Shown piece after piece: positions 6,969-14,822 of a DNA stretch of 64,000 nt (position 1 is its first letter; each line of letters opens with the position of its first letter). Location of the stretch: assembly GCA_934589145.1 (NCBI GenBank), contig CAKTNW010000003.1, positions 52,360 to 116,359 of the forward strand, in the 5' to 3' direction. Origin of the DNA: an uncultured Oscillospiraceae bacterium (GTDB lineage: Bacteria > Bacillota > Clostridia > Oscillospirales > Oscillospiraceae). Below the pieces are notes generated by a model, which was not told the DNA's origin, ran no database searches, and saw only the letters and a program-made list of their open reading frames with translations. The position numbers and the translations under genes are program-made.

Positions 6969-7061
6969 GAAAAAAGAGACGGAATGCTGAAAAAGGATAT
7001 TCCTTTTGTGGATTCCGCGGAACCAACAGGGCGTTTCCCAAAATGAGAGAGGAGAAAGCCA

Positions 7062-8543
7062 ATGAAAAAGAGAGTAACAAGCCTGTTGATGGCTCTGCTG
7101 ATGGTGCTGACCCTGCTGCCGGTCACGACATGGGCAGGCGGATACTATAACTTGGCGACATTTGATGTATCCGTATGGGAAGATGGCGTTGACCCGGTGA
7201 ATTGCAGCGAAAGCACTTCAGGCGAAGGTTGGTCGTATGATGCGAGCAGCGCTGTGTTGACACTGGATGGCTTTACCGGAAAATATCTTACGATTGGAAA
7301 GCCAATGACGATTATACTGAAATCGGATAGCGTCAATGATATTGAATATGGCTTGTATCTTGGTGCGGTATATGGAACTGTGACCATCGCTGGTAGCGGT
7401 AAATTAAAGGTGGGCAACGCTATCGAATGTTCTGAAACTGACCTTATCATTAGCGCGGAGGTCGAAATCGAAAAGAGAGAGCTTCCCACGTTCCAGGCGA
7501 ATATTACAACAGAGAATGACTTGGGAGACGTTTATGTAAAGACAATAGAGCTTTCTGACGGTGGCGCCTATACCGGATATACTGGTCTTATTATTCCATT
7601 TAACGGCACAATTGAAATGCAAGGCGGAAAGCTGACCATTATTGGTACGGAATACGGAATCTATGCAACAGCAGTCAACCAGACCTACGGTGGCACCACG
7701 GGCCACAATATAACAGGCGGCCAAGTGTCAATTATGGATACAACGGTTTCTGCGGTTTATATCAGCCCGAGCGGTTTTGATTGGGATGAGATATCGGGCG
7801 ATCCCTCAGTGGTGTTTCAGAGAGCAAAGGCGTTCAATCAGGATGGCTCCGCGTTGACCTGGAAAGCGGAGCAGGATAACGGCTACCATCAGACTGTACA
7901 GCTTTATACCGCCGACGGGGAGATCGCCAAGAGCGCGACGTTTAAGGATGCGTCCTTTGCGGACGAAAAACGTATTGTCAGCGTTGCGGTATTGGACGCG
8001 CAGCCCATTATTATGATCGAAGGGGTCGACAGCGGCTTGTCGTATGCCTACGATCACGAAAAAGGAGAAGAGGATCTGAGCAAGCCTTATACCTACTACG
8101 ATGTCTATTTTCTGAAGGAGAGACTTACGGTAAGGGCCGTGTTTTCGGACGGCACAGTGAAAGAGGGAAGAATCAAGGACATTCCGGAAGGAAACTGGTC
8201 GATTGACGTAATGATCGGCAATAATTATGAGAGTCCCTGGGAAGTGGGAAATACATATGAAGTGTGGCTGGAATGCAGTAACTCCCCTGATGGTGGCTGG
8301 AATCAAAGTAGGGATCCTTATACCATATTCAAAGTCAAGATCGTGCCGGCAGTTACTGGTGATATTGACGGAGACGGAAAGACCACGCTGATCGAGGTGC
8401 AGGCTATTTATGAGTACCTTACTGGTCAGACGAGCCTTACCTGGGGCAGACGGAATCTACTGGATGTAAACGGTGATAAGATATTGGACGTGTATGACCT
8501 GCAATACTGCTATGAGCTTGCGGCAAATATTCGTCCGCAATAA
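7062..8543 (+). CDS. Secreted protein with C-terminal dockerin-like repeats
   Basis: A 493-residue protein with an export signal (MKKRVTSLLMALLMVLTLL, cleavage probably after TTWA). The middle, residues about 25-310, is beta-rich with repeated GGKLTIIGTEYGIY-type strands, resembling a carbohydrate-binding or adhesin fold. A bacterial Ig-like segment follows. The C-terminus carries two calcium-binding dockerin type I half-repeats: GDIDGDGKTTLIEVQAIYEY and LLDVNGDKILDVYDLQYCYE, with D-x-N/D-G-D ligands. No cohesin is visible in the window. GAGAGGAG precedes the ATG. The gene is AT-richer than its neighbours, suggesting transfer. Confidence 0.8.
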   Translation: MKKRVTSLLMALLMVLTLLPVTTWAGGYYNLATFDVSVWEDGVDPVNCSESTSGEGWSYDASSAVLTLDGFTGKYLTIGKPMTIILKSDSVNDIEYGLYLGAVYGTVTIAGSGKLKVGNAIECSETDLIISAEVEIEKRELPTFQANITTENDLGDVYVKTIELSDGGAYTGYTGLIIPFNGTIEMQGGKLTIIGTEYGIYATAVNQTYGGTTGHNITGGQVSIMDTTVSAVYISPSGFDWDEISGDPSVVFQRAKAFNQDGSALTWKAEQDNGYHQTVQLYTADGEIAKSATFKDASFADEKRIVSVAVLDAQPIIMIEGVDSGLSYAYDHEKGEEDLSKPYTYYDVYFLKERLTVRAVFSDGTVKEGRIKDIPEGNWSIDVMIGNNYESPWEVGNTYEVWLECSNSPDGGWNQSRDPYTIFKVKIVPAVTGDIDGDGKTTLIEVQAIYEYLTGQTSLTWGRRNLLDVNGDKILDVYDLQYCYELAANIRPQ

Positions 8544-8637
8544 GCATTTGCCCCGGCATTACGCCCGGGGCGGCGGGGTGACGTTCCACAGCCGGACGTG
8601 CTTTCCACGCTCCGCCGCACGGGCTTTTGCGCAATAG

Positions 8638-8680
8638 AGAGATCCCCGGCCGCCTGTGGGCGGCCGGGGATCTCTTTTTC
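8638..8680 (+). terminator. Strong intrinsic terminator
   Basis: A 17-bp GC-rich stem (8638-8654 and 8659-8675) with a TGTG loop, followed by a T run. A smaller GCCCCGG/CCGGGGC hairpin (8549-8571) lies just after the dockerin gene. Confidence 0.9.
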
Positions 8681-8735
8681 CGGTGAAAACCGCTTCTTTT
8701 CTGATAAAAATTCAGGCATACCGGCGATTTTCGCC

Positions 8736-8764
8736 TTGACATTTTGCCCAAAATCGTGTATGAT
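8736..8764 (+). promoter_or_regulatory. Sigma-A promoter for ylxM-ffh-rpsP-khpA
   Basis: Consensus TTGACA (8736-8741) and TATGAT (8759-8764), 17-base spacer. Confidence 0.8.
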
Positions 8765-8831
8765 AATTGCTGTTGTAAAGGCTCGAAACTTTACATAAAG
8801 GTGATACGCTTTACAGAAAGGGGAGCCATCC

Positions 8832-9197
8832 GTGAAAAACCAGACCTACCGCATGACCATGCTGTTCGACTTTTACGGCGAGACCCTGACAGAGCGGCAG
8901 AAGGAATTCTTCGATTTATACTATAACGAGGATCTGTCCCTGGGCGAGATCGCCGAGAATTACGGTATTTCCCGGCAGGGCGTGCGGGACGTGATCGTCC
9001 GGGCCGAGGCGTCCATGCAGGAGATCGAGGATAAAACGGGCCTCATCCGCCGCTTCATGCAGATGCAGCCCAAGATCGCCGCCATCGAGGAGGCGGCCCA
9101 GCAGATCAAAACGCTGAACTACCGCCAGTATGAGAACCCCCAGCTGGAGGCGCTGGCGACGGAGATCATGGAGAACACCGCCGGATTAAAGGAGTAA
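8832..9197 (+). CDS. ylxM: YlxM/p13-like SRP-associated DNA-binding protein
   Basis: A 121-residue UPF0122 protein beginning at GTG 8832 after AAGGGGAG. The sigma-70 region-4-like helix-turn-helix is LTERQKEFFDLYYNEDLSLGEIAENYGISRQGVRDVIVRAE, spread over residues about 19-60. In Firmicutes ylxM sits directly before ffh and modulates the signal recognition particle, as here: the stop is 2 bases from the ffh start. The C-terminal half is helical and probably coiled. Confidence 0.92.
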   Translation: MKNQTYRMTMLFDFYGETLTERQKEFFDLYYNEDLSLGEIAENYGISRQGVRDVIVRAEASMQEIEDKTGLIRRFMQMQPKIAAIEEAAQQIKTLNYRQYENPQLEALATEIMENTAGLKE

Positions 9198-9199
9198 AT

Positions 9200-10576
9200 A
9201 TGGCATTTGAAGGACTGTCTGAAAAATTAAACGCCGTATTCAAAAGTCTGAAGGGCAAGGGCCGCCTGACCGAGGCCGATGTCCGCACCGGTATGCGCGA
9301 GGTGCGCCTCGCCCTGCTGGAGGCCGACGTCAGCTATAAGGTGGTCAAGGATTTCGTGGCCCAGGTCACCGAGCGCTGCGTGGGCAGCGACGTGCTGGAC
9401 AGCCTGACCCCCGCCCAGCAGATCATCAAGATCGTCAACGAAGAGCTGACAAAGCTGATGGGCAGCACCAACGCCCGGCTGAACACTGCCAACCGCGGCC
9501 CCACCGTGGTGATGATGGTGGGTCTGCAGGGCGCCGGTAAAACCACCAACGGCGCCAAGCTGGCGGGCCTGATGCGCCGCCAGTTCGGCAAGCGCCCGCT
9601 GCTGGCGGCCTGCGACGTGTACCGTCCCGCCGCCATCAACCAGTTGCAGGTTGTGGGCAAGCAGCTGGACATCCCTGTGTTTGAGATGGGGCAGATCGAC
9701 CCCGTGACCATCGCCAGGGAGGCGGTGAAGTACGCCGCCGACCACGGCAACGACATGGTGTTCCTGGATACCGCCGGCCGCCTGCACATCGACGAGGCGC
9801 TGATGGACGAGCTGCGGAACATCAAGGCCGCGGTGAAGCCCAACGAGATCTTGCTGGTGGTGGACGCCATGACCGGCCAGGACGCCGTCAACGCCGCCAA
9901 GGCCTTTGACGACGCGCTGGGCATCGACGGCGTGATGCTGACCAAGCTGGACGGCGATGCCCGCGGCGGCGCGGCCCTGTCCATCCGGGCCACCACCGGA
10001 AAGCCCATCAAGTTCGTGGGCACCGGCGAAAAGCTGGACATGATCGAGCTGTTCCACCCCGACCGCATGGCCTCCCGTATTCTGGGCATGGGCGACATGC
10101 TGTCCTTCATCGAAAAGGCCGAGCAGCAGTATGACGAGCAGCAGGCCAAAAAGCTGGAGGAGAAGCTGCGGAAGAACCGCCTGACCCTCAGCGACTATCT
10201 GGATCAACTGGAGCAGCTGCAGAACATGGGCGACCTGAGCCAGATCGCCAGCATGCTGCCGGGCAACATGGCCAAGGGCTTTGACCCCGACCAGATCGAC
10301 CCCAAGCAGTTCGCCCGCACCAAGGCCATCATCCAGTCCATGACCTTGCAGGAGCGTGAGAATCCCCAGATCCTCAACGCCAGCCGCAAGCGCCGCATCG
10401 CGGCGGGCTGCGGCCAGCAGGTGTCGGACGTGAACCGGCTGCTGAAGGGCTTCGAGACCATGCAGCAGATGACCAAGGCCCTGACCCGCGGCAAGCGGGG
10501 CATGGGCGCGCTGAGCGGCCTGATGAGCGGCGGCAGCAGCATGAAGGGCTTCGGCCGCAAGAAGAGACTGAAATAA
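9200..10576 (+). CDS. ffh: Signal recognition particle GTPase Ffh
   Basis: A 458-residue Ffh of normal length. Order: N domain (1-90), G domain with GLQGAGKTT (P-loop, about residue 108), DTAGRLHIDE (about 190) and TKLDGDARGGAAL (about 248), then the methionine-rich M domain from about 300 that binds 4.5S RNA and signal peptides (NASRKRRIAAGCGQQVSDVN; the usual SGS/GT loop here reads GCGQQ). It directs nascent membrane and secreted proteins to FtsY and the translocon. It is co-transcribed with ylxM, rpsP and khpA. Confidence 0.98.
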   Translation: MAFEGLSEKLNAVFKSLKGKGRLTEADVRTGMREVRLALLEADVSYKVVKDFVAQVTERCVGSDVLDSLTPAQQIIKIVNEELTKLMGSTNARLNTANRGPTVVMMVGLQGAGKTTNGAKLAGLMRRQFGKRPLLAACDVYRPAAINQLQVVGKQLDIPVFEMGQIDPVTIAREAVKYAADHGNDMVFLDTAGRLHIDEALMDELRNIKAAVKPNEILLVVDAMTGQDAVNAAKAFDDALGIDGVMLTKLDGDARGGAALSIRATTGKPIKFVGTGEKLDMIELFHPDRMASRILGMGDMLSFIEKAEQQYDEQQAKKLEEKLRKNRLTLSDYLDQLEQLQNMGDLSQIASMLPGNMAKGFDPDQIDPKQFARTKAIIQSMTLQERENPQILNASRKRRIAAGCGQQVSDVNRLLKGFETMQQMTKALTRGKRGMGALSGLMSGGSSMKGFGRKKRLK

Positions 10577-10633
10577 GTGCCCCGGCATTTATGATACATG
10601 ACAAACAAATAATTTATTTTGGAGGAAAAAACC

Positions 10634-10873
10634 ATGGTTAAGATCAGACTGAGAAGAATGGGCGCCAAGAAGGCTCCTTACTACCGCGTGGTCGTCGCTG
10701 ACAGCCGCTATCCCCGTGATGGCCGCTTCATCGAGGAGATCGGCACTTACAATCCCTGCGTGAACCCCGCCGAGATCAAGATCGACGCCGACCGCGCCCG
10801 CGAGTGGATCAAGACCGGCGCTCAGCCCACCGATACCGTCCGCGCCCTGCTGAAGAAGGTCGACGTTCTGTAA
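10634..10873 (+). CDS. rpsP: 30S ribosomal protein S16
   Basis: A 79-residue S16 with the typical start [20 protein letters not shown] and [19 protein letters not shown]. The ATG at 10634 is used because GGAGG (10621-10625) is optimally spaced; an ATG at 10619 precedes that site. It sits between ffh and khpA in the classic Firmicutes order, although rimM, trmD and rplS do not follow. Confidence 0.98.
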   Translation: MVKIRLRRMGAKKAPYYRVVVADSRYPRDGRFIEEIGTYNPCVNPAEIKIDADRAREWIKTGAQPTDTVRALLKKVDVL

Positions 10874-10888
10874 GGCCGAGGGCAAGCC

Positions 10889-11119
10889 ATGAAGGAATTG
10901 CTGCTCTATATCGCCAGAAGCCTCGTCCAGCATCCCGACCAGGTCACCGTGACCGAGGTCGAGAACGGCGACGAGCTGACGCTGGAGCTGCGCGTTGCCC
11001 CCGAGGATATGGGCAAGGTGATCGGCCGTCAGGGCCGCATCGCCAAGGAGATCCGCACCGTGGTGCGCTCCTACGCCCAGCGTACAGGCGCCAAAGTTTC
11101 TGTGGATATCGTTGACTGA
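10889..11119 (+). CDS. khpA: KH-domain RNA-binding protein KhpA
   Basis: A 76-residue protein that is one type II KH domain, with the GxxG loop in DMGKVIGRQGRIAKEIRTVV near residue 45. KhpA (YlqC) partners with KhpB/Jag in RNA chaperoning and cell-elongation control in Gram-positive bacteria. It follows rpsP by 15 bases and precedes the operon terminator. Confidence 0.95.
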   Translation: MKELLLYIARSLVQHPDQVTVTEVENGDELTLELRVAPEDMGKVIGRQGRIAKEIRTVVRSYAQRTGAKVSVDIVD

Positions 11120-11131
11120 AACAGGTCAATC

Positions 11132-11168
11132 AAAAAACCAGGCATCCGACAGGATGCCTGGTTTTTTT
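11132..11168 (+). terminator. Terminator of the ffh operon
   Basis: Stem formed by 11132-11147 and 11152-11167 with a GACA loop, ending in seven T residues. Confidence 0.92.
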
Positions 11169-11223
11169 CGGCCTATAAGACAGCGCCTTTAACGGGGCCA
11201 AAGCCTTCCCTTCGTCGCTTGAG

Positions 11224-11308
11224 CGTAGGGGCGGGGTTCTACCCCGCCCGCTGTTCAACGGAAGCGTGTTCCTATACCGAACGGGAGGGGCAGAGCCCCT
11301 CCCCTACG
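11224..11308. repeat. GC-rich palindromic intergenic repeat pair
   Basis: Two compact palindromes, GCGGGGTTCTACCCCGC (11231-11248) and GGGAGGGGCAGAGCCCCTCC (11283-11302), are held in one unit whose outer ends are inverted (CGTAGGGG at 11224 and CCCCTACG at 11301-11308). The form is that of a REP/BIME or small non-autonomous repeat between operons. No other copy is obvious in the window. Confidence 0.6.
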
Positions 11309-11358
11309 CAGATTCATTATACAGCCCTGCAGCCGGGACATCCTGGTAGTACAATGCC

Positions 11359-11946
11359 TTACAGTACGCCCAGGTGCTCCAGCAGGATCTTGACGCCGAT
11401 GAGGATCAAAATCGCGCCGCCCACGAACTCTGCCTTGGACTTGTAGCGGGCGCCGAACACGCTGCCGGCCTTGACGCCGATGCAGGAGATGGTGAAGGTG
11501 GTCAGACCGATGAGGCAGACGGCCACGACGGTGTTCACCAACTGGCTGGCGGCCATGATCTCCACCGGCACGCAGGCGAAGGTGATGCCCACGGCCAGCG
11601 CGTCGATGCTGGTGGCCACCGCCATCAGAAACATGGTCTTGACGTCCAGCGCGGCGGAGGCGTTTTCCTCCTCTTTGCTGAGGGCCTCGCGGATCATGTT
11701 GCCGCCGATCAGCGCCAGCAGCACGAAGGCGATCCAGGAGGCGATGGCGTTGATGTACTTTTCAAACCCAGCGCCCAGCAGATAGCCGATGAAGGGCATC
11801 AGCGCCTGAAAGCCGCCGAACCACACGCCGCAGATGGCGGCGCTGCGGAAGGTGACCTTCTGCATGGCAAGACCCTTGCACACCGACACGGCGAAGGCGT
11901 CCATACTCAGCCCCACCGCCAGCAAAAACAGTTCCAGAAATCCCAT
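11359..11946 (-). CDS. mntP: Manganese efflux pump MntP
   Basis: A 195-residue, six-helix membrane protein of the MntP family. It begins MGFLELFLLAVGLSMDAFAV (ATG at 11944-11946, GAGGGAG ahead), with the conserved Asp in helix 1 and the mirrored motif SIDALAVGITFA near residue 115, an inverted-repeat topology typical of LysE-like exporters. It exports Mn2+ across the cytoplasmic membrane. The long leader carries a yybP-ykoY type element, so expression is expected to rise with manganese. Confidence 0.93.
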   Translation of the reverse strand: MGFLELFLLAVGLSMDAFAVSVCKGLAMQKVTFRSAAICGVWFGGFQALMPFIGYLLGAGFEKYINAIASWIAFVLLALIGGNMIREALSKEEENASAALDVKTMFLMAVATSIDALAVGITFACVPVEIMAASQLVNTVVAVCLIGLTTFTISCIGVKAGSVFGARYKSKAEFVGGAILILIGVKILLEHLGVL

Positions 11947-11969
11947 AGTAACTCCCTCACACATATAAA

Positions 11970-11998
11970 ATGAGCGGATACGATCCGTATCCGCTCAT
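11970..11998 (-). terminator. Expression-platform terminator in the mntP leader
   Basis: A perfect 13-bp stem (11970-11982 and 11986-11998) followed on the minus strand by TTTTAT, between the aptamer and mntP. Confidence 0.75.
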
Positions 11999-12004
11999 GT
12001 AAGC

Positions 12005-12125
12005 ACTTGCTAACCTGAGACACATACGGCCTTCCGACTGTATGAGTCTCATCAATTAAGGTATACCAGGCGTTTGCCAGCATGTTGGCATACCGCGCAT
12101 AGGCTGCGCCGACTACTCCCTCAAC
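12005..12125 (-). promoter_or_regulatory. yybP-ykoY manganese riboswitch aptamer
   Basis: The minus-strand RNA begins with TGAGGGAGTAGTCGGCGC, matching the conserved GGGGAGUAG-type loop. It continues with a GCGC helix and a GCCAACATGCTGGC hairpin, then ACCTTAATTGATGAGAC, the second conserved strand. The GAGACTCATAC/GTATGTGTCTC pairing follows. Position directly ahead of mntP strongly supports the assignment. Confidence 0.85.
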
Positions 12126-12131
12126 AGATGT

Positions 12132-12160
12132 AGTATAGCAGATAGGGGAGGGAAAGTCAA
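12132..12160 (-). promoter_or_regulatory. Sigma-A promoter for the mntP riboswitch transcript
   Basis: Minus-strand TTGACT (12155-12160) and TATACT (12132-12137), 17-base spacer. Confidence 0.8.
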
Positions 12161-12236
12161 TCAGGAAAGTGGGGAGAATGGCCTGGCGCGTGTGTGGGAT
12201 TTCTGCTTTTTAGATGGATTCTACCTCCAGAATACT

Positions 12237-12479
12237 TCACAATTTCTGTCCCGCCATTTTTTGTGCTATAGAGATACATTCATCTACGCTTTTAGTAAAA
12301 GTTATTCCAAATGCTTTCGAGAAAACCTCGTAGATTACCATACCGTTTTGCTCTATGTCATGTTGAAATTTTAACAAAATTTCCCTGCTTTCGATATCAT
12401 ATTCATCCGGCGGAGCATGGTTCAACAGGTCTATCGGGTCCCACTTGTCAATTTCTTTTTTTATAATCTCAAAATTCAT
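12237..12479 (-). CDS. DUF1871-family protein
   Basis: An 80-residue soluble protein: IIKKEIDKWDPIDLLNHAPP, DEYDIESREI and FGITFTKSVDECISIAQKM. The WDP-x-LL-x6-DEYD and late ECxxIA pattern fits the DUF1871 family. Its function is unknown; members are often found singly or among immunity-like small genes. It is the last of three small minus-strand genes. Composition is AT-rich compared with the core. Confidence 0.7.
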   Translation of the reverse strand: MNFEIIKKEIDKWDPIDLLNHAPPDEYDIESREILLKFQHDIEQNGMVIYEVFSKAFGITFTKSVDECISIAQKMAGQKL

Positions 12480-12511
12480 TCTATCACCATAGCTTTACCT
12501 CTTGTCACGTT

Positions 12512-12685
12512 TTAGTTGATAGAGGCAATGAGTACAAAGATGATGTATCCCATGCAGATGCCTGCAAGCGCCATGTATTTCGTTGCGGTGTTCTTTTCTT
12601 CGGCCTTGATCGCCTTGACAAGCAGAGCGGGGAATAGGATGCCTACAATAATGGCCAAAAGCTGAAAGGGAAATCTCAGTTCCAT
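12512..12685 (-). CDS. 57-residue two-helix membrane miniprotein
   Basis: Reads MELRFPFQLLAIIVGILFPA, a short KAIKAEEKNTATK loop, and MALAGICMGYIIFVLIASIN: two transmembrane segments joined by a charged hairpin. GAGGAGGAG lies upstream of the ATG. Similar two-helix miniproteins are common and mostly uncharacterised; role unknown. Confidence 0.65.
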   Translation of the reverse strand: MELRFPFQLLAIIVGILFPALLVKAIKAEEKNTATKYMALAGICMGYIIFVLIASIN

Positions 12686-12742
12686 ATGTTGCTCCTCCTC
12701 GTTATGTAAGTTTTCTTGGCGGTGCTGGTGACAAACGGGAAT

Positions 12743-13147
12743 TTATAGCTTTATTTTGGCTGCGTACTCTCTGAGTATACGGTTGATTTCCTCTTCATTT
12801 TGATAGAATATATCGTCACATTGCTCCAGTATTGTTTCCGCGTCCTCGTCGGATTCGTTGTCGGTCAATGTCCGGTATGCGTGATATGCGTCTTGCAAAT
12901 TCTTTTGCAGTTTTTCCGATAGAACGGTTTTCAAAGCCGTCATTTCTTTCTGCAAATCGCCGGTATTTTCGATGTTGAGGAAATACTGATCGTGTCCGCC
13001 GTTGTTGATCTCGCTCTGATAGGTCATCAATTCCGCATAGGGCGTATCCGCCCGCTTTTCCGCCCACAGGTCCCACATCTTATTCCACTTTTCCTGCTCG
13101 CTGGATAATTCCACTTTGTTTTTCCTAAAAAGATCAAATAGTCCCAT
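12743..13147 (-). CDS. DMP19/DUF4375-like protein
   Basis: A 134-residue protein starting MGLFDLFRKNKVELSSE. The signature NNGGHDQYFLNIENTGDL near residue 47 matches the DMP19-like NGGxxQYF motif, followed by helical segments to the acidic C-terminus. DMP19-family proteins are sometimes DNA mimics or immunity proteins, but many are uncharacterised. An in-frame TTG at 13154-13156 is an alternative start. It is the first gene of a three-gene minus-strand group. Confidence 0.65.
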   Translation of the reverse strand: MGLFDLFRKNKVELSSEQEKWNKMWDLWAEKRADTPYAELMTYQSEINNGGHDQYFLNIENTGDLQKEMTALKTVLSEKLQKNLQDAYHAYRTLTDNESDEDAETILEQCDDIFYQNEEEINRILREYAAKIKL

Positions 13148-13266
13148 TTCAATCAATGCTCCTACTCCTGATTTGTCGATTGCATTTATCGTCGGAAAAG
13201 GCTTGTCTTCTTCATTCTACCATGCCCCTTCCCAATGCCGCAAGGGAAATTCTGCTGTTTTCCCGT

Positions 13267-13304
13267 AAAAAATACCCCTCATGAGGTTTTCTCATGAGGG
13301 GTAT
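13267..13304 (-). terminator. Terminator of the oxaloacetate decarboxylase operon
   Basis: A 14-bp stem (13272-13285 and 13291-13304) followed on the minus strand by a run of T. Confidence 0.88.
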
Positions 13305-13312
13305 CGGTCATG

Positions 13313-14761
13313 TTATCCCTTCCACTCCACATAGAGCTCGCGGACGGCGTTGGGGTCGGCGGCGGGCTTCGGGGCGGCGGGCGCTGCCGCAGGGGCGGCC
13401 GCGGGATGATCCCGCTTTTCGATGAACTTGGGGGCCACCTGGGGGAACAGGGCCAGGCTCAGCACGTCCTCGTCGGACTTGGCCAGATCCTTGAACTCGG
13501 TGCGGTACTTCTCCAGCTCAGGCTCCAGCAGGTCGGCGGGACGGCAGGTGACCACGTCCTCGGGGGCGATGCCCGCCTTGGCGCGGACTTCCTCGTTGAC
13601 CTCGCCGGGCACCTTGCCGTATTCGCCCTTCAGGACGGCGCGGCTCTCCTTGGGGAAGGTCTTATACCGCTCACCCATGATGACGTTCATGACGGCCTGG
13701 GTACCCACGATCTGACTGGTGGGCGTTACCAGCGGGGGATAGCCGAAGTCCTTGCGGACACGGGGCACCTCTGCCAGCACCTCATAGTACTTGTCCTCCT
13801 TGCCTGCCTGCTTCAGCTGGGACAGCAGGTTGGAGAGCATGCCGCCCGGCACCTGGTACAGCAGCGTGTTGGTGTCCACGCGCAGCACCTTGGGATCCAG
13901 GAAGCCGTCGTCCTGAAGCCGCTGGGCCACCTTGCGGAAGTGGGTGGCGGCGTCGGACATCTTGCCTAAGTCAAGGCCCGTGTCGCGGACGGTGCCCTTC
14001 AGCGTGGCCACCAGAGACTCGGTGGCGGGCTGGCTGGTGCCGTTGGCCAGCGGGCTCAGCGCGGTGTCCACGATATCCACACCGGCATAGGCCGCCATCA
14101 GCAGCGTCATGTCGCCGGTGCCGGAGGTGTTGTGGGTGTGCAGGTGGATGGGCACCTTGACGGTCTCCTTCAGCGCCTTTACCAGAGAGTAGGCGTCCAT
14201 AGGCAGCAGCAGGTTGGCCATGTCCTTGATGCAGATGATATCCGCGCCCATGTCCTCCAGCTCGCGGGCCAGCTTCACGAAGTAGGCCTCATTGTGGATG
14301 GGGGAGATGGTGTAGCTGAGGGTGGCCTCGACCGTGCCGCCGTACTTCTTGGTGGACTTGATGGCCTGCTCCAGATTGCGCACATCGTTGAGAGCGTCGA
14401 AAATGCGGATGATGTCGATGCCGTTTTCGATGCTCTTGGCGCAGAAGGCGTCCACCACGTCGTCGGCATAGTGCTTATAGCCCAGGATGTTCTGGCCGCG
14501 GAACAGCATCTGCAGCTTGGTGTTCTTCACATGCTTGCGGATGGTGCGCAGCCGCTCCCACGGATCCTCGTTCAGGAAGCGCATGCAGGCATCGAAGGTG
14601 GCGCCGCCCCAGCACTCCAGGGAGTAGTAGCCGATGGAGTCCAGCGTCTCCAGGGCGGGCAGCATTTCCTCGATGGTCATGCGGGTGGCCGCCTGGGACT
14701 GGTGGGCGTCGCGCAGGATGGTATCGGTGATCAGCAGGGGTTTATTCGATAAAAATTCCAT
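13313..14761 (-). CDS. oadA: Oxaloacetate decarboxylase alpha (carboxyltransferase) subunit
   Basis: A 482-residue protein with the HMGL-like carboxyltransferase barrel. ITDTILRDAHQSQAATRM (residue about 12) binds metal and substrate. CIKDMANLL (about 173) holds the lysine that becomes carbamylated, and HLHTHNTSGTGD (about 204) the metal histidines. The C-terminal conserved domain is followed by a short Ala/Pro tail but no biotin domain; biotin is on the separate carrier encoded upstream. It transfers CO2 from oxaloacetate to biotin-carrier as part of a Na+ pump. Fourth gene of the operon. Confidence 0.9.
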   Translation of the reverse strand: MEFLSNKPLLITDTILRDAHQSQAATRMTIEEMLPALETLDSIGYYSLECWGGATFDACMRFLNEDPWERLRTIRKHVKNTKLQMLFRGQNILGYKHYADDVVDAFCAKSIENGIDIIRIFDALNDVRNLEQAIKSTKKYGGTVEATLSYTISPIHNEAYFVKLARELEDMGADIICIKDMANLLLPMDAYSLVKALKETVKVPIHLHTHNTSGTGDMTLLMAAYAGVDIVDTALSPLANGTSQPATESLVATLKGTVRDTGLDLGKMSDAATHFRKVAQRLQDDGFLDPKVLRVDTNTLLYQVPGGMLSNLLSQLKQAGKEDKYYEVLAEVPRVRKDFGYPPLVTPTSQIVGTQAVMNVIMGERYKTFPKESRAVLKGEYGKVPGEVNEEVRAKAGIAPEDVVTCRPADLLEPELEKYRTEFKDLAKSDEDVLSLALFPQVAPKFIEKRDHPAAAPAAAPAAPKPAADPNAVRELYVEWKG

Positions 14762-14822
14762 AGAAAAATGTTTCCTCCTTCACAAATTCGGAGTAGCGCA
14801 AGTTTACATTGCGGTGCAGGCG

